Of a stretch of DNA of 64,000 nt, positions 52,795-61,096 are shown one piece after another. The notes below the pieces were generated by a model. The model searched no databases and was not told where the DNA came from. It saw nothing but the letters and a program-made list of their open reading frames with translations. Position numbers and translations under genes: made by a program. Origin of the DNA: JBKQHQ01 sp052148715 (lineage in GTDB: Bacteria; Pseudomonadota; Alphaproteobacteria; Rhizobiales; Xanthobacteraceae); contig JBKQHQ010000052.1 in NCBI GenBank assembly GCA_052148715.1, positions 7,147 to 71,146 on the forward strand, in the 5' to 3' direction. Numbering within the stretch: position 1 is the first letter of the stretch; the number at the start of each line of letters is the position of its first letter.

Positions 52795-53022
52795 ATGCGT
52801 GGATTCGGCAACGGGTCTCTCGATCCAAAGACGCTCGCGATCATAGAAACAGCGTTTGACGAAGCGTGGTTGACGCTCAAATTCAACGGCAACGACAAGA
52901 TCAGGCCGAACGAGCTCGCGCGCTGCATTCTTCGCTTGGCGATGGAGGGGGAGCGCGACCCTGTGCGTCTCCACGACGAAGCGCTTTTGGGGCTCAGCCC
53001 GACAATGACCTGGCGGGAATAG
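52795..53022 (+). CDS. Small conserved hypothetical protein, 75 aa
   Basis: MRGFGNGSLDPKTLAIIETA opens it, then FDEAWLTLKFNGNDKIRPNE and a helical ARCILRLAMEGERDPVRLHD, ending LGLSPTMTWRE. A strong GAGGAGGGG ribosome binding site lies just before the ATG at 52795. Short acidic/helical proteins of this kind occur in many Bradyrhizobium relatives, to my recollection, with no function assigned. Not obviously connected with the following atz-like genes. Confidence 0.65.
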   Translation: MRGFGNGSLDPKTLAIIETAFDEAWLTLKFNGNDKIRPNELARCILRLAMEGERDPVRLHDEALLGLSPTMTWRE

Positions 53023-53136
53023 GTCGACGAAATCCGACCTCTCGATCTGCTCATTACTTAAGCAAGACCGCGATGCCTTTTCGGTGACCTGCCCTAACGC
53101 TTGACGTCTTGGTACAAGCCGTGGTCTTGAAACGGA

Positions 53137-53319
53137 ATGGAGACCGGGGATCACGGCGGTGTCATCGACGCGCAGGCGCGTGCGCTCGGTCTTGCGCTCG
53201 AGCCATCGTGGAAGCCCGCGGTCCGCGCCCACCTCGACGTGATCTTGCGCTTCGCCGCCCTGGTCGAGGCCTTCCCGTTGCCGGATGACGCGGAGCCCGC
53301 GCCGCTCTTCCGGGCCTGA
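53137..53319 (+). CDS. atzG: AtzG/HpxX-like small amidase subunit (DUF4089)
   Basis: 60 residues. The pattern IDAQARALGLALEPSWKPAV, FAALVEAFPLPDDAEPAPLF matches DUF4089/AtzG, a GatC-like helper that wraps around the AtzE amidase and is needed for its stability and activity. It ends three bases before the atzE start and is thus translationally coupled. The same family is called HpxX in purine catabolism clusters. Easily missed because of its size. Confidence 0.85.
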   Translation: METGDHGGVIDAQARALGLALEPSWKPAVRAHLDVILRFAALVEAFPLPDDAEPAPLFRA

Positions 53320-53322
53320 CCG

Positions 53323-54714
53323 ATGATCGATCTGGTCTGGGCGTCGGCCGACGCCATCGCGAACGCGGTTAGGCGCGGCGATACGACGGCGTGCTCGGTC
53401 GTGGACGGGGCGCTTGCTGGCATCGGCCGCCACAATCCGATCCTCAATGCGTTCACGGGCGTGACTGCCGGGCGCGCCCGGGCGCGGGCGCAAGCAATCG
53501 ATGCGGCCCGCGCCAAGGGGCGCCAGCTCGGCCCGCTTGCCGGCGTTCCGTTCGCGGTAAAAAATCTGTTCGACGTCGCGGGCCTGCCGACGCTTGCGGG
53601 TGCGAAGATCAATCGCGATCGTCCGCCGGCGCAGGCTGACGCCACGCTGATCGAGCGCCTCGAATCCGCCGGCGCGGTGCTCGTCGGTGCGCTCAACATG
53701 GGCGAATACGCCTATGACTTCACCGGCGAGAATGTCCACGACGGCGCCTCGCGCAATCCACACGACTTCGATCGCATGACCGGTGGATCGTCCGGCGGCT
53801 CCGGCGGTGCGGTCGCCGGCGGTCTGGTGCCTCTGGCGCTCGGCTCAGATACCAACGGATCGATCAGGGTGCCGGCTTCGCTGTGCGGGCTGTTCGGCCT
53901 CAAGCCGACCTACGGGCGGCTCTCTCGTGCGGGCACCTTTCCGTTCGTTGCGAGCTTTGATCATCTCGGACCACTCGCCCGCTCAGCCCGCGATCTGGCG
54001 TTGGCCTACGATGCGATGCAGGGGCCTGACGGGCTCGATCCGGCTAGCGCCGATCGGCCCGTCGAACCGGCGTTGCCGACGCTCGCGACCGGCATCGAAG
54101 GCCTGCGCCTGGCCGTCGCCGGCGGCTATTTCCGTCAAGGCGCGTCGGCCGAGGTGCGCGGCGCCCTCGACCGCGTAGCCGGTGCGCTTGGCGCGACGCT
54201 GGAGATTGAGATTCCGGAAGCACAACGGGCGCGCGCCGCCGCCTATGTGATCACCGCGGCTGAGGGAGCGGCGCTGCATCTCGATCGGCTGCGCAAACGC
54301 GCCGGCGACTTCGATCCGGCCGTGCGCGATCGGCTGATCGCCGGCGCGATGGTGCCGGCCGCTCTGCTCGTGAAAGCCCAGAAATTCCGCCGCTGGTATC
54401 GTGAGCGGGTGCTCGAGTTGTTCGCCAACGTTGACGTTATTCTCGCGCCGGCCACGCCCTGCACCGCGCCTTTGATCGGGCAGCAAAACTTCGTGCTCGA
54501 CGGGGTCGAGGTGCCAGTACGCGCCAATCTCGGCATCTACACCCAGCCGATTTCCTTCATCGGCCTGCCTGTCGTCGCGGTGCCGGTCCCGCTGGCGCCG
54601 CTGCCGACCGCCGTGCAGATTATTGGTGCGCCCTGGCGTGAAGACATTGTGCTACGCGTCGCCTATGCGCTGGAAACGATGGGGATTGCGGCGGCACCGC
54701 GACCGCCGCTTTAG
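53323..54714 (+). CDS. atzE: AtzE-family amidase (1-carboxybiuret hydrolase-like)
   Basis: 463 residues of the amidase signature family. The Ser-cisSer-Lys triad is complete: K80 in GVPFAVKNLFDVAG, S156 in TGGSSGGSGGAV, S180 in GSDTNGSIRVPAS. The block EYAYDFTGENVHDGASRNPH is typical of AtzE/HpxY. In Pseudomonas sp. ADP, AtzE with AtzG deaminates 1-carboxybiuret to 1,3-dicarboxyurea. A role in oxalurate breakdown (HpxY) is the main alternative, but AtzD-, AtzF- and BiuH-like genes beside it favour the ureide route. Cytoplasmic. Direct coupling with atzG. Confidence 0.88.
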   Translation: MIDLVWASADAIANAVRRGDTTACSVVDGALAGIGRHNPILNAFTGVTAGRARARAQAIDAARAKGRQLGPLAGVPFAVKNLFDVAGLPTLAGAKINRDRPPAQADATLIERLESAGAVLVGALNMGEYAYDFTGENVHDGASRNPHDFDRMTGGSSGGSGGAVAGGLVPLALGSDTNGSIRVPASLCGLFGLKPTYGRLSRAGTFPFVASFDHLGPLARSARDLALAYDAMQGPDGLDPASADRPVEPALPTLATGIEGLRLAVAGGYFRQGASAEVRGALDRVAGALGATLEIEIPEAQRARAAAYVITAAEGAALHLDRLRKRAGDFDPAVRDRLIAGAMVPAALLVKAQKFRRWYRERVLELFANVDVILAPATPCTAPLIGQQNFVLDGVEVPVRANLGIYTQPISFIGLPVVAVPVPLAPLPTAVQIIGAPWREDIVLRVAYALETMGIAAAPRPPL

Positions 54715-54794
54715 CGCGGTCTGCGCCGCCGCTTCGCCACCCGCCGGGCGGGCCTGCGGATCTCGCCGCGACGCATGAGATCATGGAGAGTCGA

Positions 54795-55187
54795 ATGCAA
54801 ATCGATCTGCCCGAGGTCTTGGCGGAAGTGCGCGCGGCGTTCGAGCGTTACGAGCAGGCGTTGGTGACGAACGACGTTGCGACGCTCGACGCCTTGTTTC
54901 ATGACGATGCGCGTACCATCCGCTACGGCGGCACCGAGATCTTGTATGGTTATTCGGAGATTCAGGCTTTCCGCTCCGCGCGCAATCCGCAAGGCCTCGC
55001 GCGCTCGCTAGCGCGCACGGTCATCACGACTTACGGACGCGATTGTGCGGTCGCCTCGACCCTGTTCTATCGGATCACATCACCCGGCAAGGTCGGCCGG
55101 CAGATGCAAACTTGGGTGCGGTTCGCCGAAGGCTGGCGGGTCGTGGCGGCCCATGTGAGTCTTATCGACGCGCCGACGCTTGGCTGA
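54795..55187 (+). CDS. atzH: AtzH/HpxZ-like protein (DUF3225, NTF2 fold)
   Basis: 130 residues from the ATG at 54795 (GGAGAG upstream); ATG at 54783 is possible. DUF3225 pattern: FERYEQALVTNDVATLDALF, HDDARTIRYGGTEILYGYSE, QTWVRFAEGWRVVAAHVSLI. AtzH of strain ADP converts 1,3-dicarboxyurea to allophanate using Tyr22 and Arg46; here Tyr19 and Arg43 have the same spacing of 24. It lies 80 bases after atzE, and its stop directly abuts the stop of the convergent hydrolase gene. Confidence 0.87.
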   Translation: MQIDLPEVLAEVRAAFERYEQALVTNDVATLDALFHDDARTIRYGGTEILYGYSEIQAFRSARNPQGLARSLARTVITTYGRDCAVASTLFYRITSPGKVGRQMQTWVRFAEGWRVVAAHVSLIDAPTLG

Positions 55188-55889
55188 TTATTTGAGCGCG
55201 GCCAGTGCGGCGCCCGAGGTGGAGACCCAGCCGAATATGCCGCCCTGGGCCTTGATCATGGCAAGACCCATCTGATGGAATTCCGGGAAGTATGACCCGC
55301 AGCAATCCGCCAGCACGATGCAGCGATAGCCGCGGTCGTTCGCCTCGCGCACGCTGGTGTTGACGCAGACCTCGGTGGTGACGCCGCACACCAAGAGATT
55401 CTCGATGCCGGCGCTTTGCAGCAAGTCGTGAAGTCCTGTGTTGTAGAATGCGCCCTTGCCCGGCTTGTCGATGACCATCTCGCCGTCGATCGGATAGAGT
55501 TGCGGGATTATATCGTGGCCGGGCTCGCCGCGGATCAGGATGCGGCCCATCGGGCCGGGCGCACCGATCCGCATCGTCGGATGGCCACGATTGACTTTGG
55601 CGGCCGGCGCGTCGGAGAGGTCGGGCTTGTGACCTTCGCGGGTGTGGATGACGAGAAGCCCCAAACGCCGGGCTGCCGCCAACACGGCGCGGCACGGCGC
55701 AACCGCTACGGCCAACCGCGAGACGTCATTGCCGAGCGTCTCGCCGAAGCCGCCCGGCTCCAGAAAGTCGCGCTGCATGTCGATGATGATGAGCGCCGTG
55801 CGGCGCAGGTCGATCGGCACGGGCTCGGGCTCGGCGTCGATGCGGACCATGGCCTCGTGCGCGTCGGCCGCCTCTTTCTTGGACGTCAT
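55188..55889 (-). CDS. biuH: BiuH-like cysteine hydrolase (isochorismatase family)
   Basis: 233 residues from the ATG at 55889. Asp37 (LIIIDMQRDFLEPGGFGE), Lys142 (VIDKPGKGAFYNTG) and Cys175 (GVTTEVCVNTSVREAND) form the predicted triad; in biuret hydrolase of Rhizobium leguminosarum 3841 the triad is Asp36-Lys142-Cys175. The segments HTREGHKPDL, RGEPGHDIIPQLYPI and DCCG also agree with BiuH as I remember it. BiuH converts biuret to allophanate and ammonia. Located just downstream of atzF. Other isochorismatase-type amidases (RutB, N-carbamoylsarcosine amidase) remain possible. Confidence 0.8.
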   Translation of the reverse strand: MTSKKEAADAHEAMVRIDAEPEPVPIDLRRTALIIIDMQRDFLEPGGFGETLGNDVSRLAVAVAPCRAVLAAARRLGLLVIHTREGHKPDLSDAPAAKVNRGHPTMRIGAPGPMGRILIRGEPGHDIIPQLYPIDGEMVIDKPGKGAFYNTGLHDLLQSAGIENLLVCGVTTEVCVNTSVREANDRGYRCIVLADCCGSYFPEFHQMGLAMIKAQGGIFGWVSTSGAALAALK

Positions 55890-55939
55890 CTCTTGCCTCT
55901 CGGGGATCGTGAAATAAATTCGCCCAGATCTCGCACGTG

Positions 55940-57733
55940 TTACCGCTGCTGCATGTAGGCACGCCATCCGCCCAGCGCCGAAATGTCGCGCGCACCAGCG
56001 ACCGCCGCGGCTTCGACCAGAAAACCCTTAACGGCGCGCCCATCGGCAAGGGCTATTGTACCGATCGAAAGCGGAGCCGGAACGCCGGCAGCGAGGCGAC
56101 CAAAGCCTTCGCAAGGCAGGGCCCACACCTCGACGTCGATTGCTGTGCCATGGCCCGGCGCGACCCGCAGCATGCCGGGCTTTTCCGGCCGAACTGCGGG
56201 CAGCACGTGCAGCCGATAGTCGGCCGATGTCTTCGTGGCTTCGAGAAACCTAGCGCCGGCTTGGCGAAGCTCGTGGTTGAGCGGCATTCCGGATAGGTGC
56301 GCGCCCACAACCGCGAGGGCCACCTCATCGGCTGCCGGCGCCGCCTCGAGCGACGCGAGCGGCGGCATAGGCACGTTCAGGGCGCCGAGCGGAAGGGCGG
56401 CGGCCGCGTGATAGGCGCGGCCGATCGAAGCAACGAGCGCATCGCTGCCGCGGGCCCCAAGAAAGGTGATCCCGAACGGCGCAAGCCCCGCACCAAGCGC
56501 CGATGGCACGGCAATGCCACAAAGATCAAGCAGGTTGACGAAGTTGGTATAGGTTCCAAGCCGTTTGTTCAGTGCTATCGGATCGGCGAGAATCTGCTCG
56601 ACGGTGTAGATCGTCGGCGCAGTGGGCAGCGCGAGCGCATCGACCTGCCGGAACGTCGCGTCGGCGGTTCGTCGCAGCTGCTCCAAACGATAGAAGGCGG
56701 TGAACGCGTCGGCCGCCGACACGCGTGCGCCCTCGCGAATGATCTCCAGGGTGACGGGGTGAATCGCCTGCGGCGATGACGCGATGACCGATCGGATCGC
56801 GGCGTAGCGTTCTGCGAGCCATGGACCTTCGTAAAGGAGACGGGCTGCTTCGTAGAACGGCTCGATGTCGATCTCGATCGTTATGGCGCCAAGCCGCACG
56901 AGGCGCTCGATCGCCTCGCCGTAGCCGTCGCTCGCGCGCTGGTCGCCGAAGAATACGCGTTGGCCGGGAGCAGGCACGCCGATCTTCGGCGCCGGGGGCA
57001 TCGCGCCGATCGCGCGAAGCGGCACCGGGCGCGAATACGGATCGCGCGAATCGGGCCCTGCCATGGAGGCGAGCGCGACCCAGGCATCGTCGACGGTCAG
57101 TGCAAACACCGAAACGCAGTCGAGCGTGCGGCACGCCGGGACAACGCCGAAGGTGGAGACCATCCCGCGGCTCGGTTTCAGGCCCACGATATTGTTCAGA
57201 AGCGCCGGGATGCGGCCCGATCCGGCCGTGTCCGTTCCCAGCGCCAGCGGCACTAGGCCGGCCGCAACGGCGACCGCCGAGCCGGAGCTCGACCCGCCAG
57301 GAATCAGCCGCCCATTGAGCGGATTGCGCGGGATTCCGTAGGGCGAGCGCGTGCCGACCAAGCCGGTTGCGAACTGATCGAGGTTGGTCTTGCCGATGAT
57401 GATGGCGCCGGCGCGCCTAAGGCTTGCCACGGCGGTGGCATCGACCGCCGCCCGATAGGCGAAGGCCTCGCAAGCCGCGGTCGTCGGCAGTCCGGCGACA
57501 TCGATGTTGTCTTTGACGGCGACCGGCACGCCGTAGAGCGGGCTTTCGGGATCTCCCCGTCGACCAAGCTCGTCGGCTTCCGCCAAAGCCTCGGATTCGT
57601 CGCGCAGCGTGATAAAGACCGCGGGATCGTCGTAGGCGTGAATGCGCGCGAAGGATCGCGCCACTGCGTCGATCGGCCACGTCCGGCGCGATCGATGCGC
57701 TTCGACAATCGCTGCAACCGTCTCCATTGCCAT
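55940..57733 (-). CDS. atzF: Allophanate hydrolase (AtzF-like)
   Basis: 597 residues from the ATG at 57733. The amidase triad is complete: K74 in GVPVAVKDNIDVAG, S148 in IPGGSSSGSAVAV, S172 in GTDTAGSGRIPA. A C-terminal domain of about 150 residues (AHLSGMPLNHELRQAGARFL, GHGTAIDVEVWALP) is the second, decarboxylating domain of AtzF/DUR1-type enzymes. AtzF turns allophanate into two ammonia and CO2 equivalents. It is upstream of biuH on the same strand (50-base gap). No biotin-dependent urea carboxylase gene is near, which argues against a urea amidolyase role and for a ureide pathway. Confidence 0.92.
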   Translation of the reverse strand: MAMETVAAIVEAHRSRRTWPIDAVARSFARIHAYDDPAVFITLRDESEALAEADELGRRGDPESPLYGVPVAVKDNIDVAGLPTTAACEAFAYRAAVDATAVASLRRAGAIIIGKTNLDQFATGLVGTRSPYGIPRNPLNGRLIPGGSSSGSAVAVAAGLVPLALGTDTAGSGRIPALLNNIVGLKPSRGMVSTFGVVPACRTLDCVSVFALTVDDAWVALASMAGPDSRDPYSRPVPLRAIGAMPPAPKIGVPAPGQRVFFGDQRASDGYGEAIERLVRLGAITIEIDIEPFYEAARLLYEGPWLAERYAAIRSVIASSPQAIHPVTLEIIREGARVSAADAFTAFYRLEQLRRTADATFRQVDALALPTAPTIYTVEQILADPIALNKRLGTYTNFVNLLDLCGIAVPSALGAGLAPFGITFLGARGSDALVASIGRAYHAAAALPLGALNVPMPPLASLEAAPAADEVALAVVGAHLSGMPLNHELRQAGARFLEATKTSADYRLHVLPAVRPEKPGMLRVAPGHGTAIDVEVWALPCEGFGRLAAGVPAPLSIGTIALADGRAVKGFLVEAAAVAGARDISALGGWRAYMQQR

Positions 57734-57950
57734 CCGCAATCCAGAGTATCCACGGCTACTCCCACCTACCATTAAAGGGGTGGTCCGCCATGCCCAAGAG
57801 TTAAGCGTGATGTGTCTAAAGCATAATAATACCGTCACGGTAGACGGCATGCCTGCTCGACCGAATCGTTGTTGCACTGCGGCAAAGAATTGGGCAGGCT
57901 GGCATGGTGCTCAGGTCGAAAAGGATGCCGGTATGAACCAAAGAGCAATC

Positions 57951-58178
57951 ATGACCTTAGGCAAGATGCGTGCCTCGGGAATCCACACGGTCGAACGCGT
58001 GTGCCCGCAGTGCGGCTGCCATGCCATCATCCACGTGGATGGCCTTCCTGGCGGTGTCGCCGTAGCCGAACTCGGCAAGGGCGTGTGTTGCGTCAATTGC
58101 GGCGCCGCGGAGACGCGCACGCGACCGAACTGGCGCGAGTCCGACTCGCGCAGCAGCATGCGGTGGGTAGCGCGGTAA
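57951..58178 (+). CDS. Small two-CxxC (zinc-ribbon-like) protein
   Basis: 75 residues from the ATG at 57951; another in-frame ATG is at 57933. MTLGKMRASGIHTVERVCPQ opens it, with CPQCGCHA and CCVNCG as two metal-binding knuckles, then TRTRPNWRES. Short proteins beginning MTLGxMRxxGV with two CxxC pairs are common orphan proteins in Bradyrhizobium and relatives. Function unknown; a regulatory or redox role is only possible. Lies across from atzF. Confidence 0.65.
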   Translation: MTLGKMRASGIHTVERVCPQCGCHAIIHVDGLPGGVAVAELGKGVCCVNCGAAETRTRPNWRESDSRSSMRWVAR

Positions 58179-58368
58179 TCCGCTGCAGGGTCAAGTGATC
58201 GTCTGATGCAATCAGCTGCCCGATCGCGGATTGCGTCGGCTCATTGCTAAAAAGTGAATGGCGGGCGGTTCAGGTCTGCCGCTGAATTTGATATGCAAGG
58301 TTGGCCCTACGGCCAGCGTGCGCCTTTGCACGACCAAAGAAGAACAATCAGTCTAGGGAGGCTAGCCC

Positions 58369-58569
58369 ATGACCACGTCGATCGACGAGGATGTGCTGCT
58401 CGATGTCGCGCCCGAGCAGCGGCGGACGGCCGACTTGATCAAACACATTCGCAAGCTTCGGTGGATCGGCAGGGAGCAGGAAGCTGCCAAGCTGCAGCTG
58501 GCTTTGGCGTGTTTCCCGCCCGCAGATCGGGCGATCCTCTTGGCTCCGCTCCGCGACAAGCGTCAGTAA
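58369..58569 (+). CDS. Small hypothetical protein, 66 aa
   Basis: MTTSIDEDVLLDVAPEQRRT opens a helical protein with LIKHIRKLRWIGREQEAAKL and CFPPADRAILLAPLRDK. GGGAGG ribosome binding site nine bases before the ATG supports it. No domain recognised. Probably independent of the catabolic genes. Confidence 0.55.
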   Translation: MTTSIDEDVLLDVAPEQRRTADLIKHIRKLRWIGREQEAAKLQLALACFPPADRAILLAPLRDKRQ

Positions 58570-58938
58570 TCGCAGCGGCGCTGCACGATTGGTTGAAGGC
58601 CGGTCGCGGGGCTTCCGGCCGGGCCGACGCTGTGGCAAAAAATCTGATAGTGCTGTAGGAGTCTTGGACAAGCGCGGGGTCACACCGAGAAGCAACGTGC
58701 ATAGGCTTATCCGCGGCATTGGCAACATTCAGTTTCGAATCCAAGGGTCGATCATCGAAGAGCCGATTATGCGGGCGCACAGGCTTGGCACTGCGCGTAT
58801 TTGCAACATGCTTGAAGGTAAAATTACCGCGGGCAGGCGGTGGCTGGGCCCACAAAAATATTTTCCCGGGCGCCTCACAAGGGACTCGCTATACTGCCGG
58901 CCTTGTTGCGAGTCGCCGGATCACGTCGGATGTACCCC
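58570..58938. other. Gap, no gene recognised
   Basis: About 370 bases between two small plus-strand genes. A TATACT hexamer at 58890-58895 could be a -10 element for the next gene, but no good -35 lies at the right distance. Confidence 0.4.
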
Positions 58939-59187
58939 ATGAGTGTCAGAAAACCCCCGGAGCCGAAGTCAAAGGGGCAACCCGACCCAGCCCCCCAACG
59001 GTCGCCGATGACCGAACGGGCCCTCGACGCGCTGCTCGATATCCAGGTCGATACGTTCCACCCCGACCCCGCCCTCCCCAAAGTTGCGAGGCCTACCGCT
59101 CCTCCCGCCGCCGCCAAGACGACCAACCACGCTACCCCTGCGAAGACGGCTGCGAAAAAGGCGAAGCCCAAAAAACGCCGAAAATGA
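58939..59187 (+). CDS. Small hypothetical protein with Lys/Ala-rich end, 82 aa
   Basis: MSVRKPPEPKSKGQPDPAPQ, then MTERALDALLDIQVDTFHPD and a basic tail of Ala/Lys/Thr (KTAAKKAKPKKRRK). Two in-frame ATGs exist (58930, 58939). The basic tail suggests nucleic-acid binding. Converges on atzD with a 26-base gap. Moderate support only: no clear ribosome binding site. Confidence 0.45.
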   Translation: MSVRKPPEPKSKGQPDPAPQRSPMTERALDALLDIQVDTFHPDPALPKVARPTAPPAAAKTTNHATPAKTAAKKAKPKKRRK

Positions 59188-59213
59188 AACCGGGATAAAC
59201 CGCCGAAGTCGCG

Positions 59214-60347
59214 TCAGATCTTGGCGATAACGGCGACGGGGCCGCCTCCGGGCGGGCCCTGGTGCTCGGCCCCGCCGGAAACGAACAGCGCCGGACAGCC
59301 GGTCAATCCGGCAATCATGCCGCCGACCGCGGCCCGCGCGTGCCTCGTTGCGGAGATGTCCGTGTCGTCGAGCATGGTATGCCTGAAGCCGCGCAACATT
59401 CCGTTCGGTGACGGATCTGCCTTTGCCAGAACGTTGACGATGCGTGAGGCGTCGAGCGTTTTGGCGCCGAAGTTCTTTGCGTCACCGTCAAACAGTCCGA
59501 CCCGGCTAAGGGCGGCGAGGATGGCCGGCCCGTCGATGGCGTCCTGCATGACCGCGTGCCCGATCACGCAATTGCCGGTCGCCTGTGCCGCATTGCCGAG
59601 CACGATGATGATATTGTTCCGCAGTTCAATCCCGGCGGAGGCCGACGCGACGCTCGAGTCGAGCGACCAGTCGGACAGCACCGCGTCGTCCGCTATCGGC
59701 GAATAGACCTCCCCGGTCGCGACCGCGACCCCGAGCGCCGAGGCGCCGCGCGAATATGCCATCGATTTGTAGGCGAGCTCCGTTACCGGCTTATGGCCCG
59801 CGGCAAGCGCCGCCTGCACGCGCTCTGCGGTCAGCAGCGGACATTTCACCTGGACCCAATGCACATCTTCCACACGAGATATGCCGGCGTCCCGCATCGC
59901 CTCCCTAACCGCGCTCGCTGTCGCCTCGATCTGCGCGGGGCGGCCGATCTCATGCGGGAGGAAGTCTCGGGTCGCGGCAATTCCGATGGCCAGGCGTTTT
60001 CCCCCACCCGTCGTTGAACTATGCGCCGAAGATTTGGGCGTCGGAACGCGCGCAAAAATGGTGGCGTGCGGGCTCAAGATTCCTTCGGTGCCGCCCGAGA
60101 CCACGATCGCGATCCGGCGCTCGACCTCGGCGCTCGATATCCGCAGATACGGGGCGAGCGTCGCTGCGATGGTGGTGCAGGTATATTCGCGCGTGAAGTC
60201 GTTGACCCCGCCGTTACCCTCGGTCTTGACCAGAGCCGCGACGATGTGGCCCGGGTCGAGCGCGCCTTTTTCGATGAGCTCGACCAGTTTTGACAGGTCC
60301 GCGGGCCCCGACATCGGGATACGAAATGGCTCGGTGCGATAGAGCAT
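59214..60347 (-). CDS. atzD: Ring-opening amidohydrolase (cyanuric acid hydrolase/barbiturase family)
   Basis: 377 residues from the ATG at 60347, which has GGTGGAG eight bases upstream; a GTG at 60356 overlaps the permease stop. The amino end EPFRIPMSGPADLSKLVELI and VKTEGNGGVNDFTREYT, IVVSGGTEGILSPHATIFAR are diagnostic. The family uses three Ser-Lys pairs related by pseudo-symmetry; K41/S84 are clear, followed by the SSVASASAGIELRNN region and K309/S357 (VSGGAEHQGPPGGGP). It opens cyanuric acid to carboxybiuret, or barbiturate to ureidomalonate. Which substrate applies cannot be decided from sequence here, though the AtzF/AtzE/BiuH neighbours favour cyanuric acid. Last gene of the transporter operon. 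Confidence 0.9.
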   Translation of the reverse strand: MLYRTEPFRIPMSGPADLSKLVELIEKGALDPGHIVAALVKTEGNGGVNDFTREYTCTTIAATLAPYLRISSAEVERRIAIVVSGGTEGILSPHATIFARVPTPKSSAHSSTTGGGKRLAIGIAATRDFLPHEIGRPAQIEATASAVREAMRDAGISRVEDVHWVQVKCPLLTAERVQAALAAGHKPVTELAYKSMAYSRGASALGVAVATGEVYSPIADDAVLSDWSLDSSVASASAGIELRNNIIIVLGNAAQATGNCVIGHAVMQDAIDGPAILAALSRVGLFDGDAKNFGAKTLDASRIVNVLAKADPSPNGMLRGFRHTMLDDTDISATRHARAAVGGMIAGLTGCPALFVSGGAEHQGPPGGGPVAVIAKI

Positions 60348-60352
60348 AAGAA

Positions 60353-61096
60353 TCACTCCACCTCGACCGCTGCCCAGAACACGATCCGCTTCTCGAGGAA
60401 TTCGATCACGTAGAACATGGCAATCCCGATGATCGCGGCCGCCGCGATGGCCTGAAAGACGGTCGGCGTCTCAAGATGCGCTGACGAGATCACGATCAGG
60501 TAGCCAAGGCCGTGCTCCGCGCCGACGAATTCCCCGACGATGGCGCCGACGATCGCCAGCGAGGACGATATTTTCAGCGCCGAGAAGAAATACGGCAGGC
60601 AGTAAGGGATGCGCAGCTTGCGAAAGACTTGCGCCGGATCGGCCCGCATGGTCGAAAATAGATCCTGGAAATCAGCTTCCGGCGCCTTGAGGCCCTTGAC
60701 CGTGTTCACCAGCACCGGGAAGAACGAGATAAGGATTGCGGCGGCCACCTTCGACCACCACCCAGTTCCCAACCAAAGCACCAGCAACGGCGCGATGGCA
60801 ACGATCGGGGTTGTCTTCAGCGTGATGGCCATCGGGAACAAGCCCCGCTCGATTGTCCGAAATCGTACGAACAGGATTGCCGCGAGAAAGGCGAGCGTGC
60901 TGGCGATGGCAAATCCGCAAATCGCTTCGCCGGCCGTGTAGCCGATTTCCGTCAACAGAGAGGGCTCCAAGGTGGCGACGATCACCAGCGGAGCCGGCAA
61001 CAGATATTCGGGGATTCCCGTCGCCATGACGATGAGTTGCCACAGCAGGAGGACGCCGAGAATGAAGCACAAAGGCGTGACGATCGCGCGCTTCAT
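60353..61096 (-). CDS. ABC transporter permease (first of three)
   Basis: 247 residues, about six membrane helices. BPD_transp_1 type (SsuC/TauC/ThiX-like): EYLLPAPLVIVATLEPSLLT, then FRTIERGLFPMAITLKTTPI and the EAA-like loop FSTMRADPAQVFRKLRIPYC. The ATG at 61096 overlaps the ATPase stop (ATGA) and the stop is within a few bases of the atzD start. Imports a small, probably N-heterocyclic compound. Confidence 0.92.
   Translation of the reverse strand: MKRAIVTPLCFILGVLLLWQLIVMATGIPEYLLPAPLVIVATLEPSLLTEIGYTAGEAICGFAIASTLAFLAAILFVRFRTIERGLFPMAITLKTTPIVAIAPLLVLWLGTGWWSKVAAAILISFFPVLVNTVKGLKAPEADFQDLFSTMRADPAQVFRKLRIPYCLPYFFSALKISSSLAIVGAIVGEFVGAEHGLGYLIVISSAHLETPTVFQAIAAAAIIGIAMFYVIEFLEKRIVFWAAVEVE

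Noticed and set aside
52473..53054. Minus-strand frame across the gap and the small hypothetical gene
   Set aside because: Runs antisense to the better supported 75-residue gene and has an implausible composition.
53137..55187. Reading atzG-atzE-atzH as hpxXYZ (oxalurate breakdown)
   Set aside because: Kept only as an alternative: no hpxW, allantoinase or other purine genes lie nearby, while AtzD-, BiuH- and AtzF-like genes do.
58589..58942. 117-codon plus-strand frame
   Set aside because: No ribosome binding site or family; overlaps the start of the next small gene in another frame.
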